Notes: generated by a model from the sequence alone, not told the origin. A stretch of 64,000 nucleotides of DNA from Nonomuraea candida (GCF_000725485.1 NZ_JOAG01000032.1:62001-126000), one strand, 5' to 3'. Shown: positions 35,455-43,964, numbered from the stretch's first letter. Made by a program: numbers and translations.

Positions 35455-36291
35455 TCAGGGGATGACGATGGTGGAGGCGAGGCCGGCCACCACCGGGATG
35501 ATGCCGAGCAGGACGAATGCGGGCAGGAAACACAGGCCCAGGGGCGCGACCGCCTTCACGCCGACGCTCCTCGCCGAGGCGACCGCCGCGGCCCTGGCCG
35601 CTTCTCTGGCATCGTCGGCCAGGCGGGTCAGGACGTCGGCCACGGGGGCGCCGCTTTGAGCTGCGCGGCTCATGGCTCGGGACAGTTGGCCCAGGGCGGG
35701 GTCCCCTACGAGGGCAGCCCAGGTCGGTTCAGGGTCGGCGCCCAGGCGTAGCTGGCTGCTCACCCACGTCAGGCGTTCACCCACGGGGCCGCCCATCGCC
35801 TTGGCGGTGATGTCGGTGGCACCGCTCACTGGATGGCCCGCGCGCAGGCATGCCGTCATCAAGTCGGCGGCGAAAGGCAGGTCAGCTGCCATTCGGCGAC
35901 GGTCGTGCTGGGACTGCTGGGGCTCCTGCCTGTGGAGGAACAGGGCTATCACGGGGGTGATGAGGACGCCCGCGACCACGCCCGTACTGCCGCCGATCAG
36001 GAGCGCGAAGAGCAGGCCGGTGGCCGTGGCGGTTATCGCCGTTCTGCGGGTGAGGCGAGGTGGGGGGTGGTGCTGGGGATGGAGCCAGGGCGGCTGGTGC
36101 GCGTTCTCTTCGGTGATTCGTTGGGGCAGGCGGTTTTTGTGCTCTTGCGAGGTGCGCGGGTGGAAGGGGGACGAGGGCGAAGGAGGTTTACCGGCCGGGC
36201 GTAGTCGGGCTAGGCGATCTTTCGGGGATCTGGACGAGAACCACAGCCAGGCGGACATGGCGGCACATAGTGCGGACAGCAACTGGAGCAT
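35455..36291 (-). CDS. TadC-type inner-membrane platform protein (T2SSF family)
   Basis: A 278-residue protein. N-terminal helix (LQLLSALCAAMSAWLWF), a Pro/His-rich linker of about 60 residues, a helix pair (TATATGLLFALLIGGSTGVVAGVLI), then the T2SSF domain DLPFAADLMTACLRAGHPVSGATD with LTWVSSQLRLGADPEPTW, and a C-terminal helix LGLCFLPAFVLLGIIPVVAG. With TadB it forms the platform that couples the ATPase to the pilus. Start ATG 36291 is 237 nt from the TadB stop, a gap filled by G/T-rich DNA. Confidence 0.88.
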   Translation of the reverse strand: MLQLLSALCAAMSAWLWFSSRSPKDRLARLRPAGKPPSPSSPFHPRTSQEHKNRLPQRITEENAHQPPWLHPQHHPPPRLTRRTAITATATGLLFALLIGGSTGVVAGVLITPVIALFLHRQEPQQSQHDRRRMAADLPFAADLMTACLRAGHPVSGATDITAKAMGGPVGERLTWVSSQLRLGADPEPTWAALVGDPALGQLSRAMSRAAQSGAPVADVLTRLADDAREAARAAAVASARSVGVKAVAPLGLCFLPAFVLLGIIPVVAGLASTIVIP

Positions 36292-36527
36292 GTGTGAATC
36301 CGATCGGTACTTCGGCCCGGCGGCTCGGCCCGGTGGTTCAGGCCGGTGGTTCAGCCGGGTGGTCGGTCCCGTCGTCAGGTGTGTGAGCGATCCGGGTGAT
36401 ACAGGCCCGGGAAGCGGGACCGGTGACTGTTTCGAGGGCGGAGTTCGTGTTGGTTGCCGGTGTTTGGGTGTCTTTGGTTGGTGTTCGGGCGTTTGTTGGG
36501 GTTGGTGTTCGGGGGTGTTGATGGTGT

Positions 36528-37244
36528 TCAGGGTTGGACCTGGTTCGACATGGTGTTCGTCCACCACAAGCCGCAGACGTCGAGTGCTACTCCGGCTATC
36601 AGGCACATGAGGCCGGGGAGGCTGCCGAACAGGAAGTGCAGGGGATTCATGTTCAGGGCGGCGGCCATGAGGATGCCCAGGACAGGGAGCGCGGCGAGCA
36701 TTCTGGCCGTGGTGCGTGGTCCTGCCAATTGCGCTGCGACGTCCTGGCGGTGAGCCTGGGCGGCTCGTAACGTCTGGGCCGCCCGGTCGATCAAGGTGGC
36801 CATGCCCGCGCCTACCGTGGTGCCGACCTCCCAGCACGCTGCGAGCTGGCGCAGGCCTTCGCCTCCTTGCTGGGGGGCGGCTGTTCTGAGGGCCGCAGAG
36901 ACGTCACCGCCGTCCCTTGCCGCCGCCAGCACTGGACGCAGGAGGTCCGGCTCGGGGAAATCCACTGCTGTCATAGCTCTGACCAGGGACTCGCTTGGTG
37001 TGCGGCCGGCGGACAGTTCTGCTGAGAGGGACTGGCACAACTCGATCGATGCCTGGCGCCAGGCTTCCGCGCGGCGGGCCGGGGTGGAGTTGGGGGCTTT
37101 GAGCAGTTTGGGCAGCGATTTCCATTGTGGCGGAAGGTTGTCTGATCTCAGCAACCTGGTCAGGCGGGTGGTGGCCTGGTCAGGGCCTGTCCACAACCAG
37201 ATCGCACCGGCTGTGGACAACGCGGCTATCAGGGCGCCCGTCAT
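36528..37244 (-). CDS. TadB-type inner-membrane platform protein (T2SSF family)
   Basis: A 238-residue protein with an N-terminal helix (LIAALSTAGAIWLW), a T2SSF domain (QSLSAELSAGRTPSESLVRAM, AACWEVGTTVGAGMATLIDRAAQTL), and two C-terminal helices (MLAALPVLGILMAAALNMNP, LPGLMCLIAGVALDVCGLWW). It is the partner of TadC. Start ATG 37244 lies 197 nt from the stop of the TadA fragment, so it was downstream of tadA in the original operon and may now have lost its promoter because of the insertion. Confidence 0.88.
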   Translation of the reverse strand: MTGALIAALSTAGAIWLWTGPDQATTRLTRLLRSDNLPPQWKSLPKLLKAPNSTPARRAEAWRQASIELCQSLSAELSAGRTPSESLVRAMTAVDFPEPDLLRPVLAAARDGGDVSAALRTAAPQQGGEGLRQLAACWEVGTTVGAGMATLIDRAAQTLRAAQAHRQDVAAQLAGPRTTARMLAALPVLGILMAAALNMNPLHFLFGSLPGLMCLIAGVALDVCGLWWTNTMSNQVQP

Positions 37245-37440
37245 CGTTCTCCTTGTGCTGGGTTGGTTTGTGGTCGTTGGGGTTCGGGTCGTTGAGGGTT
37301 CGAGTCGCCGGGATTCGGATCGCTGGGGTCCGAGGTGGCGAGGTCCGAAGCGGTGGGGTCCGAGGTGGTGGGGCCCGGAGTGGCGGTTTGGGGGCGTGGG
37401 TGGGTTTTGTGGTGCTTGTTCTCGTGGGTGACTGGGGTTT

Positions 37441-38010
37441 TCACTGGCGTGCTCTTTGGGCCAGGGCGTTGTAGCCGGGGCCTGGTCTGGTGTGGCCCTC
37501 GGTGTCGAAGGTCAGGGCCGGGACTGACTCGACGAAACCGGTCGGCGTTCTGGAGAGGAGGCAGATCTCGGCTATGCGGCGGCGGCCGTCCGCGCGGCTG
37601 CGCGTCAGGTGGACGACCGCATCGAGGGCCGCCGCCAACTGGCTGTGTACGGCCTCTCGGCTCAACCCCGCCGCACAGCCGAGAGCCTCCAGGCGAGGAG
37701 GTACGTCGGCCGCCGTATTGGCGTGCAACGTGCCGCATCCGCCCTCGTGACCTGTGTTGAGAGCGGCCAGCAGATCGACGACCTCGGCTCCGCGTACCTC
37801 CCCGACCACCAGGCGGTCGGGGCGCATTCTGAGCGCCTGCCGTACGAGGTCGCGCAGGCCCACCCCGCCCGCGCCCTCCAGGTTGGCCGGGCGTGTCTCC
37901 AGGCGGACGGTGTGAGGGTGGAGAGGGCGTAGCTCGGCCGAGTCCTCCACGAGCAGAAGGCGTTCGCCCGGGTCTGCGAGGGAGAGGAGAGCTGACAGGA
38001 GCGTCGTCTT
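37441..38010 (-). pseudogene. tadA: TadA/CpaF pilus ATPase, C-terminal half cut off by the inserted element
   Basis: This frame continues the ATPase after the P-loop: KTTLLSALLSLADPGERLL at the insertion edge, then VEDSAEL, RDLVRQALRMRPDRLVVGE (Walker B/Asp box), RGAEVVDLLAALNTGHEGG and GTLHANTAADVPPRLEAL (His box). About 190 residues. It has no start codon of its own at the edge; upstream the frame runs into element DNA and a TGA at 38034. Translation from GTG in LLLVED is possible but would lack ATP binding. The N-terminal half lies 13 kb away at 51039-52268; see the element entry. Confidence 0.9.
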
Positions 38011-38035
38011 ACCGGAAGTCAGGTTAAGACATCAT
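37990..38035. other. attL: left junction of the inserted element
   Basis: Chromosomal tadA sequence ends at TT 38009-38010. Element sequence follows with the inner arm CGGAA (38013-38017) and outer arm GACAT (38028-38032). These two words are the inverse complements of words at the right end, at the same spacing. The TT is shared with 51058-51059. A nearly matching CGT(C/T)TT(A/G)CC occurs at both junctions. Confidence 0.8.
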
Positions 38036-38105
38036 AACTTTTCAAGATCATCTAGCATGATGGCGGCGGAGCGGATAAGGGACGATTCGGCGGGCGATAG
38101 CCGCG

Positions 38106-38585
38106 CTATTCCCGTGATGCGCCGTCAGGCCAAATGACGGTCACGGGCAGACCGCGCTCTCGCGCCTCGGCCACCACCTCGGCAGTACCGCCTCGCCCGG
38201 TGCCAGGCTGGCCGTCCCACACGGCCACCAACTCGTCGATCGACGACAGCACGGCCTCGTTCGCGGCCTCGTACGCCTCCCGGTTGGCGTGGTCGAAGTC
38301 CATGACCCGGACGGACGCCGCCGCCATGAGCCGTTCGAACTGCTCGACGTGGTCCGGCTTCACCTTCGCCTCCCGGTAGTCCCGAGACGGCAGCACCACC
38401 TCCAGCGCGCCGCCGGCCTCAAGGATCGCGTCAGCGAACAGCGAGTCAGCGCCGCGGGCGATGCAGGACACCCCCACGAGTTCGTCACCACTCATGGTGG
38501 CCAGATGCGCGCGGATCGCGTCGGAGACGAGCTGAGCCGTCTCGGGATTGAGGTTCATGTGGCCTGTCACGCCGATACGCATCAT
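38106..38585 (-). CDS. SLOG/Rossmann-fold nucleotide-binding-like protein
   Basis: A 159-residue protein beginning RIGVTGHMNL, with VGVSCIARGADSLFADAILEAGG, EVVLPSRDY and a late VAVWDGQPGTGRGGTAEVV. These resemble the DprA/SLOG fold, where GxxGGTxxxV binds a nucleotide ligand. SLOG proteins often sense or hydrolyse NAD- or nucleotide-derived signals, and some serve in immune systems; which applies here is not shown. It is the last gene at the element's left end, 29 nt downstream of the XRE/TPR gene on the same strand, so the two form an operon. Confidence 0.6.
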   Translation of the reverse strand: MMRIGVTGHMNLNPETAQLVSDAIRAHLATMSGDELVGVSCIARGADSLFADAILEAGGALEVVLPSRDYREAKVKPDHVEQFERLMAAASVRVMDFDHANREAYEAANEAVLSSIDELVAVWDGQPGTGRGGTAEVVAEARERGLPVTVIWPDGASRE

Positions 38586-38614
38586 CGAGTCCCTTTCCGT
38601 TAGGTGTCGGGGTT

Positions 38615-40048
38615 CTAGCGTGCCAGCGTTTCCTGGATGTGCTGCCGTAGTGGAGCCACGACCGGATCGCTGCGGGTCTCGATCTCCAGGTAGAACTCGC
38701 GGAGCTGCACCCGTACGCGGTCCGACTGGATGTGCCCGGCGGTGTCGGCCGCCGTACTGCCTACGGCCACGGCCTGGTCGAGATCGCCGCTGATGAGGTG
38801 CGCGTACGCGAGCCCCACCTGATCGAGTGCGAGGCTGCGCATGCTGGACCGCTTCCGCAGCTCAATCGCGCGCTGGATGTGGCCAAGGGCGTCGCTCGCG
38901 AACCGGTTGTCCTGCCGGGACAGCTCCAGATACCGGCCGCCGGTCACCCCGGCCAACTCAGCCTCGTTGAAGTAGCCGATCCAGTCCGGGTCTGGGTCGC
39001 CAGAGCTGATCTCGGTGAACGCCTGCTCTGCGGCACCGGTCGCCCGCTTGAACGACTCCGGTCGCCCCAGCTTCGCGTACGACCACGCCTCCCGGGTGTG
39101 CAGCATCGCCCGCAGCCGAGGCGTGGCCGTCGACCTGACGCCGTCGAGGGCAAGCCGGATAAGCTCCAGCGCGTCCTGAGGCTGGTCGAGGTAGAGGAGC
39201 TGACGGGCCATGGACGCTAGAACACTCGCGCCGAACGGCTTGTCGCCAGCAGGCTTGGACGCCTGCAGCGACATGACGTAGTACTTCTGCGCGGCGGTCT
39301 GCATGCCGCAGTCCCAGGACATCGTGGCAGCGATCTTGCTGAGCTGGGCCATCACGTTGAACAGGCGGACGCTGATCTCTCGCGGGTGGTTGTCGCGGAG
39401 CAGGTCGGCGACCTCGTTGAGCTGCCCGATGACGGCCTTGCGGGCGAGGCCGCCGCCGTGCTGGTCGTCCCAGGTGCGGAAAACGGTAGTGGCCGCTTCG
39501 AGCTGGGCGACCTCGTCCGGACCGATCCGACTCGGGTCTGCCGAGGCTGGCGCCGGTGACGTCACGGCAAGCCAGCGCTGCACCGGGTCAACGAGGGGTA
39601 TTCCTGCCGTGATGGCCAGGGCCTTTACTGCTTGGCGACGGTCGAGCATGAGGTCACTCTTGGTGATGTCGTAGATCGCATCGGCTGTTGGTCCTGCTTC
39701 CCAGAGCCAGGGGAGTGCGGGCGATGTGACCGTGTTCGCGGCGTCGTCGGCGCTCTCGTCGGCCGTGACCTCCGGCAACGCTGGGGCCTCGAACAGCTTA
39801 GCTTCTGGGATCTCGAAGGCGCGGGAGTAGAGAAGGGGATACGGGTCACGGGGACGCCCCTTGCCTCCTTCGTGGTCTTTAACCCTCCGCACGACCGACT
39901 CGAACTCGACCATCGCGATGTCGTCACCTGCGGCTTTGAACAGGGCAACGGCCACTTGTTTCTGGGACCAGCCGCGTTTTCTGCGCTCGTGCCGGAGGCG
40001 TTCCGCGTACGCCGGGAGGGGCTTCTTTCGGCCAGTCTCGTCTGTCAT
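38615..40048 (-). CDS. XRE regulator with TPR-like C-terminus
   Basis: A 477-residue protein. Residues 10-70 contain a helix-turn-helix (AERLRHERRKRGWSQKQVAVAL; the second helix follows). Residues ~180-470 are all-helical with repeat-like segments (ASMARQLLYLDQPQDALELI, LHTREAWSYAKLGRPESFKRA, LDQVGLAYAHLISGDLDQA), typical of TPR sensor domains that bind peptides or partner proteins. Start ATG 40048 follows GAGGTGCGAC. It is divergent from the plus-strand cargo genes with about 250 nt between and is probably their regulator; that is inference from position. Confidence 0.8.
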   Translation of the reverse strand: MTDETGRKKPLPAYAERLRHERRKRGWSQKQVAVALFKAAGDDIAMVEFESVVRRVKDHEGGKGRPRDPYPLLYSRAFEIPEAKLFEAPALPEVTADESADDAANTVTSPALPWLWEAGPTADAIYDITKSDLMLDRRQAVKALAITAGIPLVDPVQRWLAVTSPAPASADPSRIGPDEVAQLEAATTVFRTWDDQHGGGLARKAVIGQLNEVADLLRDNHPREISVRLFNVMAQLSKIAATMSWDCGMQTAAQKYYVMSLQASKPAGDKPFGASVLASMARQLLYLDQPQDALELIRLALDGVRSTATPRLRAMLHTREAWSYAKLGRPESFKRATGAAEQAFTEISSGDPDPDWIGYFNEAELAGVTGGRYLELSRQDNRFASDALGHIQRAIELRKRSSMRSLALDQVGLAYAHLISGDLDQAVAVGSTAADTAGHIQSDRVRVQLREFYLEIETRSDPVVAPLRQHIQETLAR

Positions 40049-40299
40049 GTCGTCGCACCTCATCGGAGGGAAGGTGACACGCTCGCATCACCCAGTGTCC
40101 CCCAACCGCACCTGTTCCTGCGGTGTTACTCAGCGTTGTGATGAACTTGTGCACCCGGATACAGAAAGTTTCTACGTTTGGACGGCCCGTGATGGCCTGA
40201 CCTGCGACGTCACGGTGGAACATTTCTCCGCGATGCGCGACCGTTTGCCGGGCGTTCGGGGGTGCGTCCGGCTGCTGCGGCTCGCGGGCGGTGGTTGAG

Positions 40300-40569
40300 A
40301 TGGTCACGGCCACGGCCGATCCCCAAAAGCTCCGCAAGTTGCACCCGGTCGAACGGCATCTCGACGTGCTGCGCCGCGCCTATCCGCAGTGGCGCATCTG
40401 GTACGAGCGCACCCCGCAAGGGCTTGCCTGGAGAGCTATACCGGGCTGGGAGCCCACGGTGGAGCAGGTGACGGCCGGTGTGCTGCCACGCCTGCAGCGG
40501 TGGAGCCCGGTCGATCTCATGGCGGACCTGAGCGACCAGACGAAGATCTTCACCGGTCCCCGCGCTTAA
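40300..40569 (+). CDS. Small cargo protein, unknown
   Basis: An 89-residue soluble protein (QKLRKLHPVERHLDVLRRAYPQWRIWYERTP; AWRAIPGWEPTVEQVTAGVLPRL). Rich in Trp and Arg. First gene on the plus strand of the element, divergent from the XRE/TPR regulator. No family recognised. A GTG at 40291 is an alternative start. Confidence 0.55.
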   Translation: MVTATADPQKLRKLHPVERHLDVLRRAYPQWRIWYERTPQGLAWRAIPGWEPTVEQVTAGVLPRLQRWSPVDLMADLSDQTKIFTGPRA

Positions 40570-40672
40570 GCCTCCCTGGCCCGTCGTTCGCGCGCGGCGT
40601 TCGGCGGGTCAGGGGATCCAAGCCGGGCTACAGCGCCCGGCACAACCCGAAGAAGATCAACCCGAGGAGAAC

Positions 40673-41077
40673 ATGATGTCGGCCAGGATCGAACCCGACC
40701 TGCACCGGGTCGAGGTGCCAGAGGACAAGTGGGCGCTGCTCGAAGGAACCCGCTTGGAGTACGCGCCGATCGGGGACGTGGACGACTACGCGGTCCGCGT
40801 CAAGGACCGGCCGGAGGACGAGATCCGCCAGGCCGGTGACGCCTTCCGCAAGCTGGGCGCGGTCCTCGGCAGGGGTGTCGGCGTCGAGCAGGTGACCGAC
40901 GGCGTGGACCTGTACGAGTACGACGTGGACGAGGGCGTGTACCAGGCGGTCGAGGGGATGGGCCTGGAGTACGCCCCGGTCAACGACCACGACGCCTACT
41001 CCGTGCGTGACCAGGAACACCCGGGCGATCTCCGGGCGTCCGGCGACGACTGGCGCAAGCTCGGCATGATCCTCTAG
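40673..41077 (+). CDS. Acidic protein with internal duplication, unknown
   Basis: A 134-residue protein, GAGGAG 5 nt before ATG 40673. The two halves repeat: LEYAPIGDVDDYAVRVKDRP and RQAGDAFRKLG in the first, LEYAPVNDHDAYSVRDQEHP and RASGDDWRKLG in the second, about 70 residues apart. Strongly acidic with no Cys. No family recognised. It sits in the plus-strand cargo run ahead of the radical SAM gene, 104 nt after the previous gene. Confidence 0.65.
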   Translation: MMSARIEPDLHRVEVPEDKWALLEGTRLEYAPIGDVDDYAVRVKDRPEDEIRQAGDAFRKLGAVLGRGVGVEQVTDGVDLYEYDVDEGVYQAVEGMGLEYAPVNDHDAYSVRDQEHPGDLRASGDDWRKLGMIL

Positions 41078-41213
41078 CGCTCCGACCGTAAGACTCCCCG
41101 GGGCCGGAAGGTCAACCCTCTCGCCCCGGGCCTCCGATCAGGCGCGGCGGTCCCTTCCCGGCTCACACCCCTTCAGGTCAGGCCGCCGCGCCGCTGGAAG
41201 TGATCTGATCCCC

Positions 41214-41477
41214 GTGCGATACGTGTGGAAACCGTACGTCCCACGCAGAGACGCCACGTGCTGGGTGCTGGAAACCTCGCGGTGCGGCGTCGCCGAGTCC
41301 TGCCGCAGAGAGTTCTCCCTCATCCGCGAAGATCGTCACTACGCCGTCACGATGTGGGGCAGTTCCGGACGCCTCCTGGAGACCGCCCGAGGCACCTACC
41401 GGCAGGCCCTCGCAGCCTGGGAAGAGCTGTCCAACCTCCACCGGTCCAGGCACCGGAAGCGCAGGTTCGCGTCATGA
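41214..41477 (+). CDS. Small basic protein, unknown
   Basis: An 87-residue protein from GTG 41214 (RYVWKPYVPRRDATCWVLET, then a beta-rich centre and a helical basic end NLHRSRHRKRRFAS). Two Cys occur near the N-terminus. It overlaps the next gene by 4 nt (ATGA at 41474), so the two are coupled. No family recognised. Confidence 0.6.
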   Translation: MRYVWKPYVPRRDATCWVLETSRCGVAESCRREFSLIREDRHYAVTMWGSSGRLLETARGTYRQALAAWEELSNLHRSRHRKRRFAS

Positions 41478-41812
41478 ATCCCCTCCTGATGCTCTTCCTC
41501 GCTGTCTCGACCGTTCACGGCCTGGGGCTCATCGCGACCATGGAAGTCCTGGAACGGCTTACCGGACGCGACCCCGAGCAGATGTGCGAGGCATGCCGCG
41601 CCCGGCTCACTCTTCACCAGGAGCGCGAGGCGGCTTGGACTGCTGAGTGCGGCCCCGCCGGGCCGGTCCTGATGCTTCAGCACGACGCCATGTTCTGGTG
41701 CTTCAGGCCGCTGACCGACTTGGTGCGGCGGGTCAGGCACTTACCGAGCCTTCCCCGGTGCGCAGGCCCGTTCTGCGTCGCCAGCAAGCGGTACACCCAC
41801 GCCGCGACCTGA
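41474..41812 (+). CDS. Small protein with N-terminal hydrophobic segment, unknown
   Basis: A 112-residue protein. It begins MNPLLMLFLAVSTVHGLGLI, a hydrophobic segment that could be a signal or single membrane helix, followed by a soluble part with CEAC and RCAGPFC Cys pairs that could bind metal. It overlaps the upstream gene and ends 22 nt before the radical SAM start, so the three genes are probably one operon. No family recognised. Confidence 0.55.
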   Translation: MNPLLMLFLAVSTVHGLGLIATMEVLERLTGRDPEQMCEACRARLTLHQEREAAWTAECGPAGPVLMLQHDAMFWCFRPLTDLVRRVRHLPSLPRCAGPFCVASKRYTHAAT

Positions 41813-41834
41813 ACCAACCCGATGGGAACACGCC

Positions 41835-42953
41835 ATGCACAAGCTCATCGTCAGCCCCTACCTCGACCACGAGTACCTGGTCCTGTGCCCCGGCCAGGGA
41901 GGCGGGCTGCGCATCTCGCCCGCCAAGTACGCCGAGCTGGTCCACGCCACCGCCCCGCCGGCGTGGCTGTCCGAAGCGGTCGCCACCCTGTGGGGTGCTG
42001 ACCTGTCACTGCGGCCGTTCCGCCAAGCCGTGCTCGTCCGCCCGGTCACCGGCTACGACTACGTGCGCGCCACGTACGAGCTGAACCTGGGCTGCAACTA
42101 CGACTGCGAGCACTGCTACCTCGGGCTGAAGAAGTTCGAGGGCATGGACTGGCCCGACCGGGAACGGATGCTGCACATCCTGCGCGACATCGGCGTGCTG
42201 TGGCTGCAGCTCACCGGCGGCGAACCGACGATCGACCGCCTGTTCGTCGAGACGTACGGCCTGGCCTACGAGATGGGCATGATGCTGTCCCTCCTGTCCA
42301 ACGGCTCCAAGCTGCACGACCCGAAGGTGCTCAACCTGCTCACCGAGCACCGCCCGCACGAGATCACCATCAGCGTGTACGGCGCGACCGAGGCCAGCTA
42401 CGACAGCCTCACCCGGCGGCCCGGCTCCTTCCGGAAGTTCCACAAGGGCGTTAGCGCCGCCGTCGAAGCGGGGCTGCCGCTGAAGTTCAGCCTGATCGTC
42501 ACCAACCACAACAGCACCGAAGTCCAGCTCATGGAGAAGCTGGCGGACCAGTGGGGCATCCCGTACGCGACGTTCGTCAACATGAGCCCGACCATCTACG
42601 GCGGGGGTGAGCCGCTGCCCACGCAGTCCATGGAGCACCTTCGCAAGCGCAAGGTCTTCACCGGCTGCAACGCCGGGCACACGTTCTTCCACGTCAACCC
42701 GCACGGCAAGGCGTCCATCTGCAAGGTCGGACGGGAGCCGAACGTGGATCTGCTCGCCGAGGGCGCCGCGGGGCTGACCCGCCTCGGGCAGATCGCGGAC
42801 TCACTTCTGCTGCGGCAGGGCGGCTGTACCGGATGCACCTTGCAGGGCTCGTGCGGCACCTGCATGCCGCTCGTGCAGCTCTACCGCAAGGCCAAGTCGC
42901 CGCTGGCGCGCTACTGCCAGCACCGAGAGCGGGAGGAGGTGAATGCCACGTGA
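41835..42953 (+). CDS. Radical SAM/SPASM-like peptide-modifying enzyme
   Basis: A 372-residue enzyme. The SAM-binding [4Fe-4S] motif is CNYDCEHC (Cys 87, 91, 94), preceded by YELNLG and followed by YLGLKKFEG. LTGGEPTID gives the GGEP motif. The C-terminal third has further cysteines in CNAGHTFFHV, ASICKVG, CTGCTLQGSCGTCMP and RYCQH, the SPASM-like pattern for auxiliary clusters. Residues 1-60 (HEYLVLCPGQGGGLRIS, KYAELVHATAPPAWL) could be a fused peptide-recognition (PqqD-like) domain; this is a guess. The stop overlaps the start of a 43-residue peptide gene, the usual signature of a RiPP maturase and its substrate. Confidence 0.85.
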   Translation: MHKLIVSPYLDHEYLVLCPGQGGGLRISPAKYAELVHATAPPAWLSEAVATLWGADLSLRPFRQAVLVRPVTGYDYVRATYELNLGCNYDCEHCYLGLKKFEGMDWPDRERMLHILRDIGVLWLQLTGGEPTIDRLFVETYGLAYEMGMMLSLLSNGSKLHDPKVLNLLTEHRPHEITISVYGATEASYDSLTRRPGSFRKFHKGVSAAVEAGLPLKFSLIVTNHNSTEVQLMEKLADQWGIPYATFVNMSPTIYGGGEPLPTQSMEHLRKRKVFTGCNAGHTFFHVNPHGKASICKVGREPNVDLLAEGAAGLTRLGQIADSLLLRQGGCTGCTLQGSCGTCMPLVQLYRKAKSPLARYCQHREREEVNAT

Positions 42954-43081
42954 CTGCCGTGTTCGTTGATCTCGTACCGAAGCCCGCACCTCAGCCGGAG
43001 GTCGAGATCGTCTTGGACCTGGAGGATCTCCTGAGTCCGCAGAAGTGCTCGTGCGACGCGAGTGACGACCAGCCCTACTAG
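42950..43081 (+). CDS. Candidate RiPP precursor peptide, 43 residues
   Basis: GTG 42950 overlaps the radical SAM stop by 3-4 nt and has GGAGGAGGTGA 7 nt upstream. The N-terminal part (about residues 1-28) is a leader-like, acidic and hydrophobic segment: VPKPAPQPEVEIVLDLEDLL. The C-terminal core is SPQKCSCDASDDQPY. Cys 33 and 35 form a CxC, and Cys 35 with Asp 39 fits the CxxxD spacing known for radical-SAM thioether crosslinks (freyrasin type). No other gene in the cluster offers a better substrate. The identity as precursor is inference from overlap, size and composition. I do not recognise the family. Confidence 0.6.
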   Translation: MTAVFVDLVPKPAPQPEVEIVLDLEDLLSPQKCSCDASDDQPY

Positions 43082-43151
43082 AAGGACACGCAGGTGAGGG
43101 CCGCCCTACGGCTATCGTGGGGCGGCTCCCCTCTTGCAGAACGGAGGAACC

Positions 43152-43964
43152 ATGGCGGTTGCGCGTACGAACTGGGACGACCTGCCCAGCGAAACCAGGG
43201 CGGCCGTGGAGAAGCGCACCGGCCCCGTACTTTCCGCCCAGACGGTCTCGGAGGGGCTCAACTCGGCCGTGGCGATGGTCCTGAAGACGGAGGTCAACTC
43301 GTTCTTCTTCAAGGGCCTGAAGCAGGCTTACCCAAGGCGCTGGACGCAGGACATGGAATGGATGATCGGCCCGTACGTGGCCGGCATCTCCCCCAAGGCG
43401 CTGTGGCGCGTCCAAGATGACGAGTGGGATCTGATCGGGTTCGAGGCCGTCGAGGGCAGGCACGCCAGCTACGATCCGGGCTCACCGGACGTGAGCCTGG
43501 TGACCGACACCATGACCATGCTCGGCCGCATACCCTGCCCGAATCTGCCGGTGAAGACGGCCGAGAGCCGATGGAAGCCCTACATGGACGACCTTGCCGA
43601 CGTGCACTGGCTGATCGGGGATCGGCTCCTGCACACCGATTACAACCCGCTCAACATCCTCATCGCGGACGGGCGAGCCCTCCTCATCGACTGGGCGTGG
43701 CCCACCCGGGGGGCGGGGTGGATCGACCCGGCATGCCTGATCCTGCGGCTGATGGCGGGCGGGCACACCGCAGAGGAGGCGGACAAAGTCTGCATGGACC
43801 TGCCCGCATGGCGTAAGGCCCCCGCCAAGGGCGTGAAGGCGTTCGCGGGCGCGTGCGCGAACATGTGGGACGAGATTGCCCAAGCAGACAGCGCCCCTTG
43901 GAAGGTGGCGATGGCCGAGGTGGCCGAGAAGTGGCTCCAGTACCGAGCCTGGCACCGGGGTTGA
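43152..43964 (+). CDS. APH-fold kinase (aminoglycoside phosphotransferase family) in the RiPP-like cassette
   Basis: A 270-residue protein with the APH/choline-kinase catalytic signatures: HTDYNPLNIL (His161, Asp163, Asn168) and LLIDWAWP (Asp180). The nucleotide-loop Lys is probably in FFFKGLKQAY (Lys54). The N-terminal lobe is short. GGAGG precedes ATG 43152. It lies 70 nt after the peptide gene. In such a setting it might phosphorylate the peptide, a small molecule or act in self-protection; a true aminoglycoside role is not supported. Confidence 0.75.
   Translation: MAVARTNWDDLPSETRAAVEKRTGPVLSAQTVSEGLNSAVAMVLKTEVNSFFFKGLKQAYPRRWTQDMEWMIGPYVAGISPKALWRVQDDEWDLIGFEAVEGRHASYDPGSPDVSLVTDTMTMLGRIPCPNLPVKTAESRWKPYMDDLADVHWLIGDRLLHTDYNPLNILIADGRALLIDWAWPTRGAGWIDPACLILRLMAGGHTAEEADKVCMDLPAWRKAPAKGVKAFAGACANMWDEIAQADSAPWKVAMAEVAEKWLQYRAWHRG

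Noticed and set aside
43152..43964. Aminoglycoside resistance gene
   Set aside because: Only the generic kinase motifs match; the setting beside a peptide maturase and the short N-lobe give no support for aminoglycoside modification.
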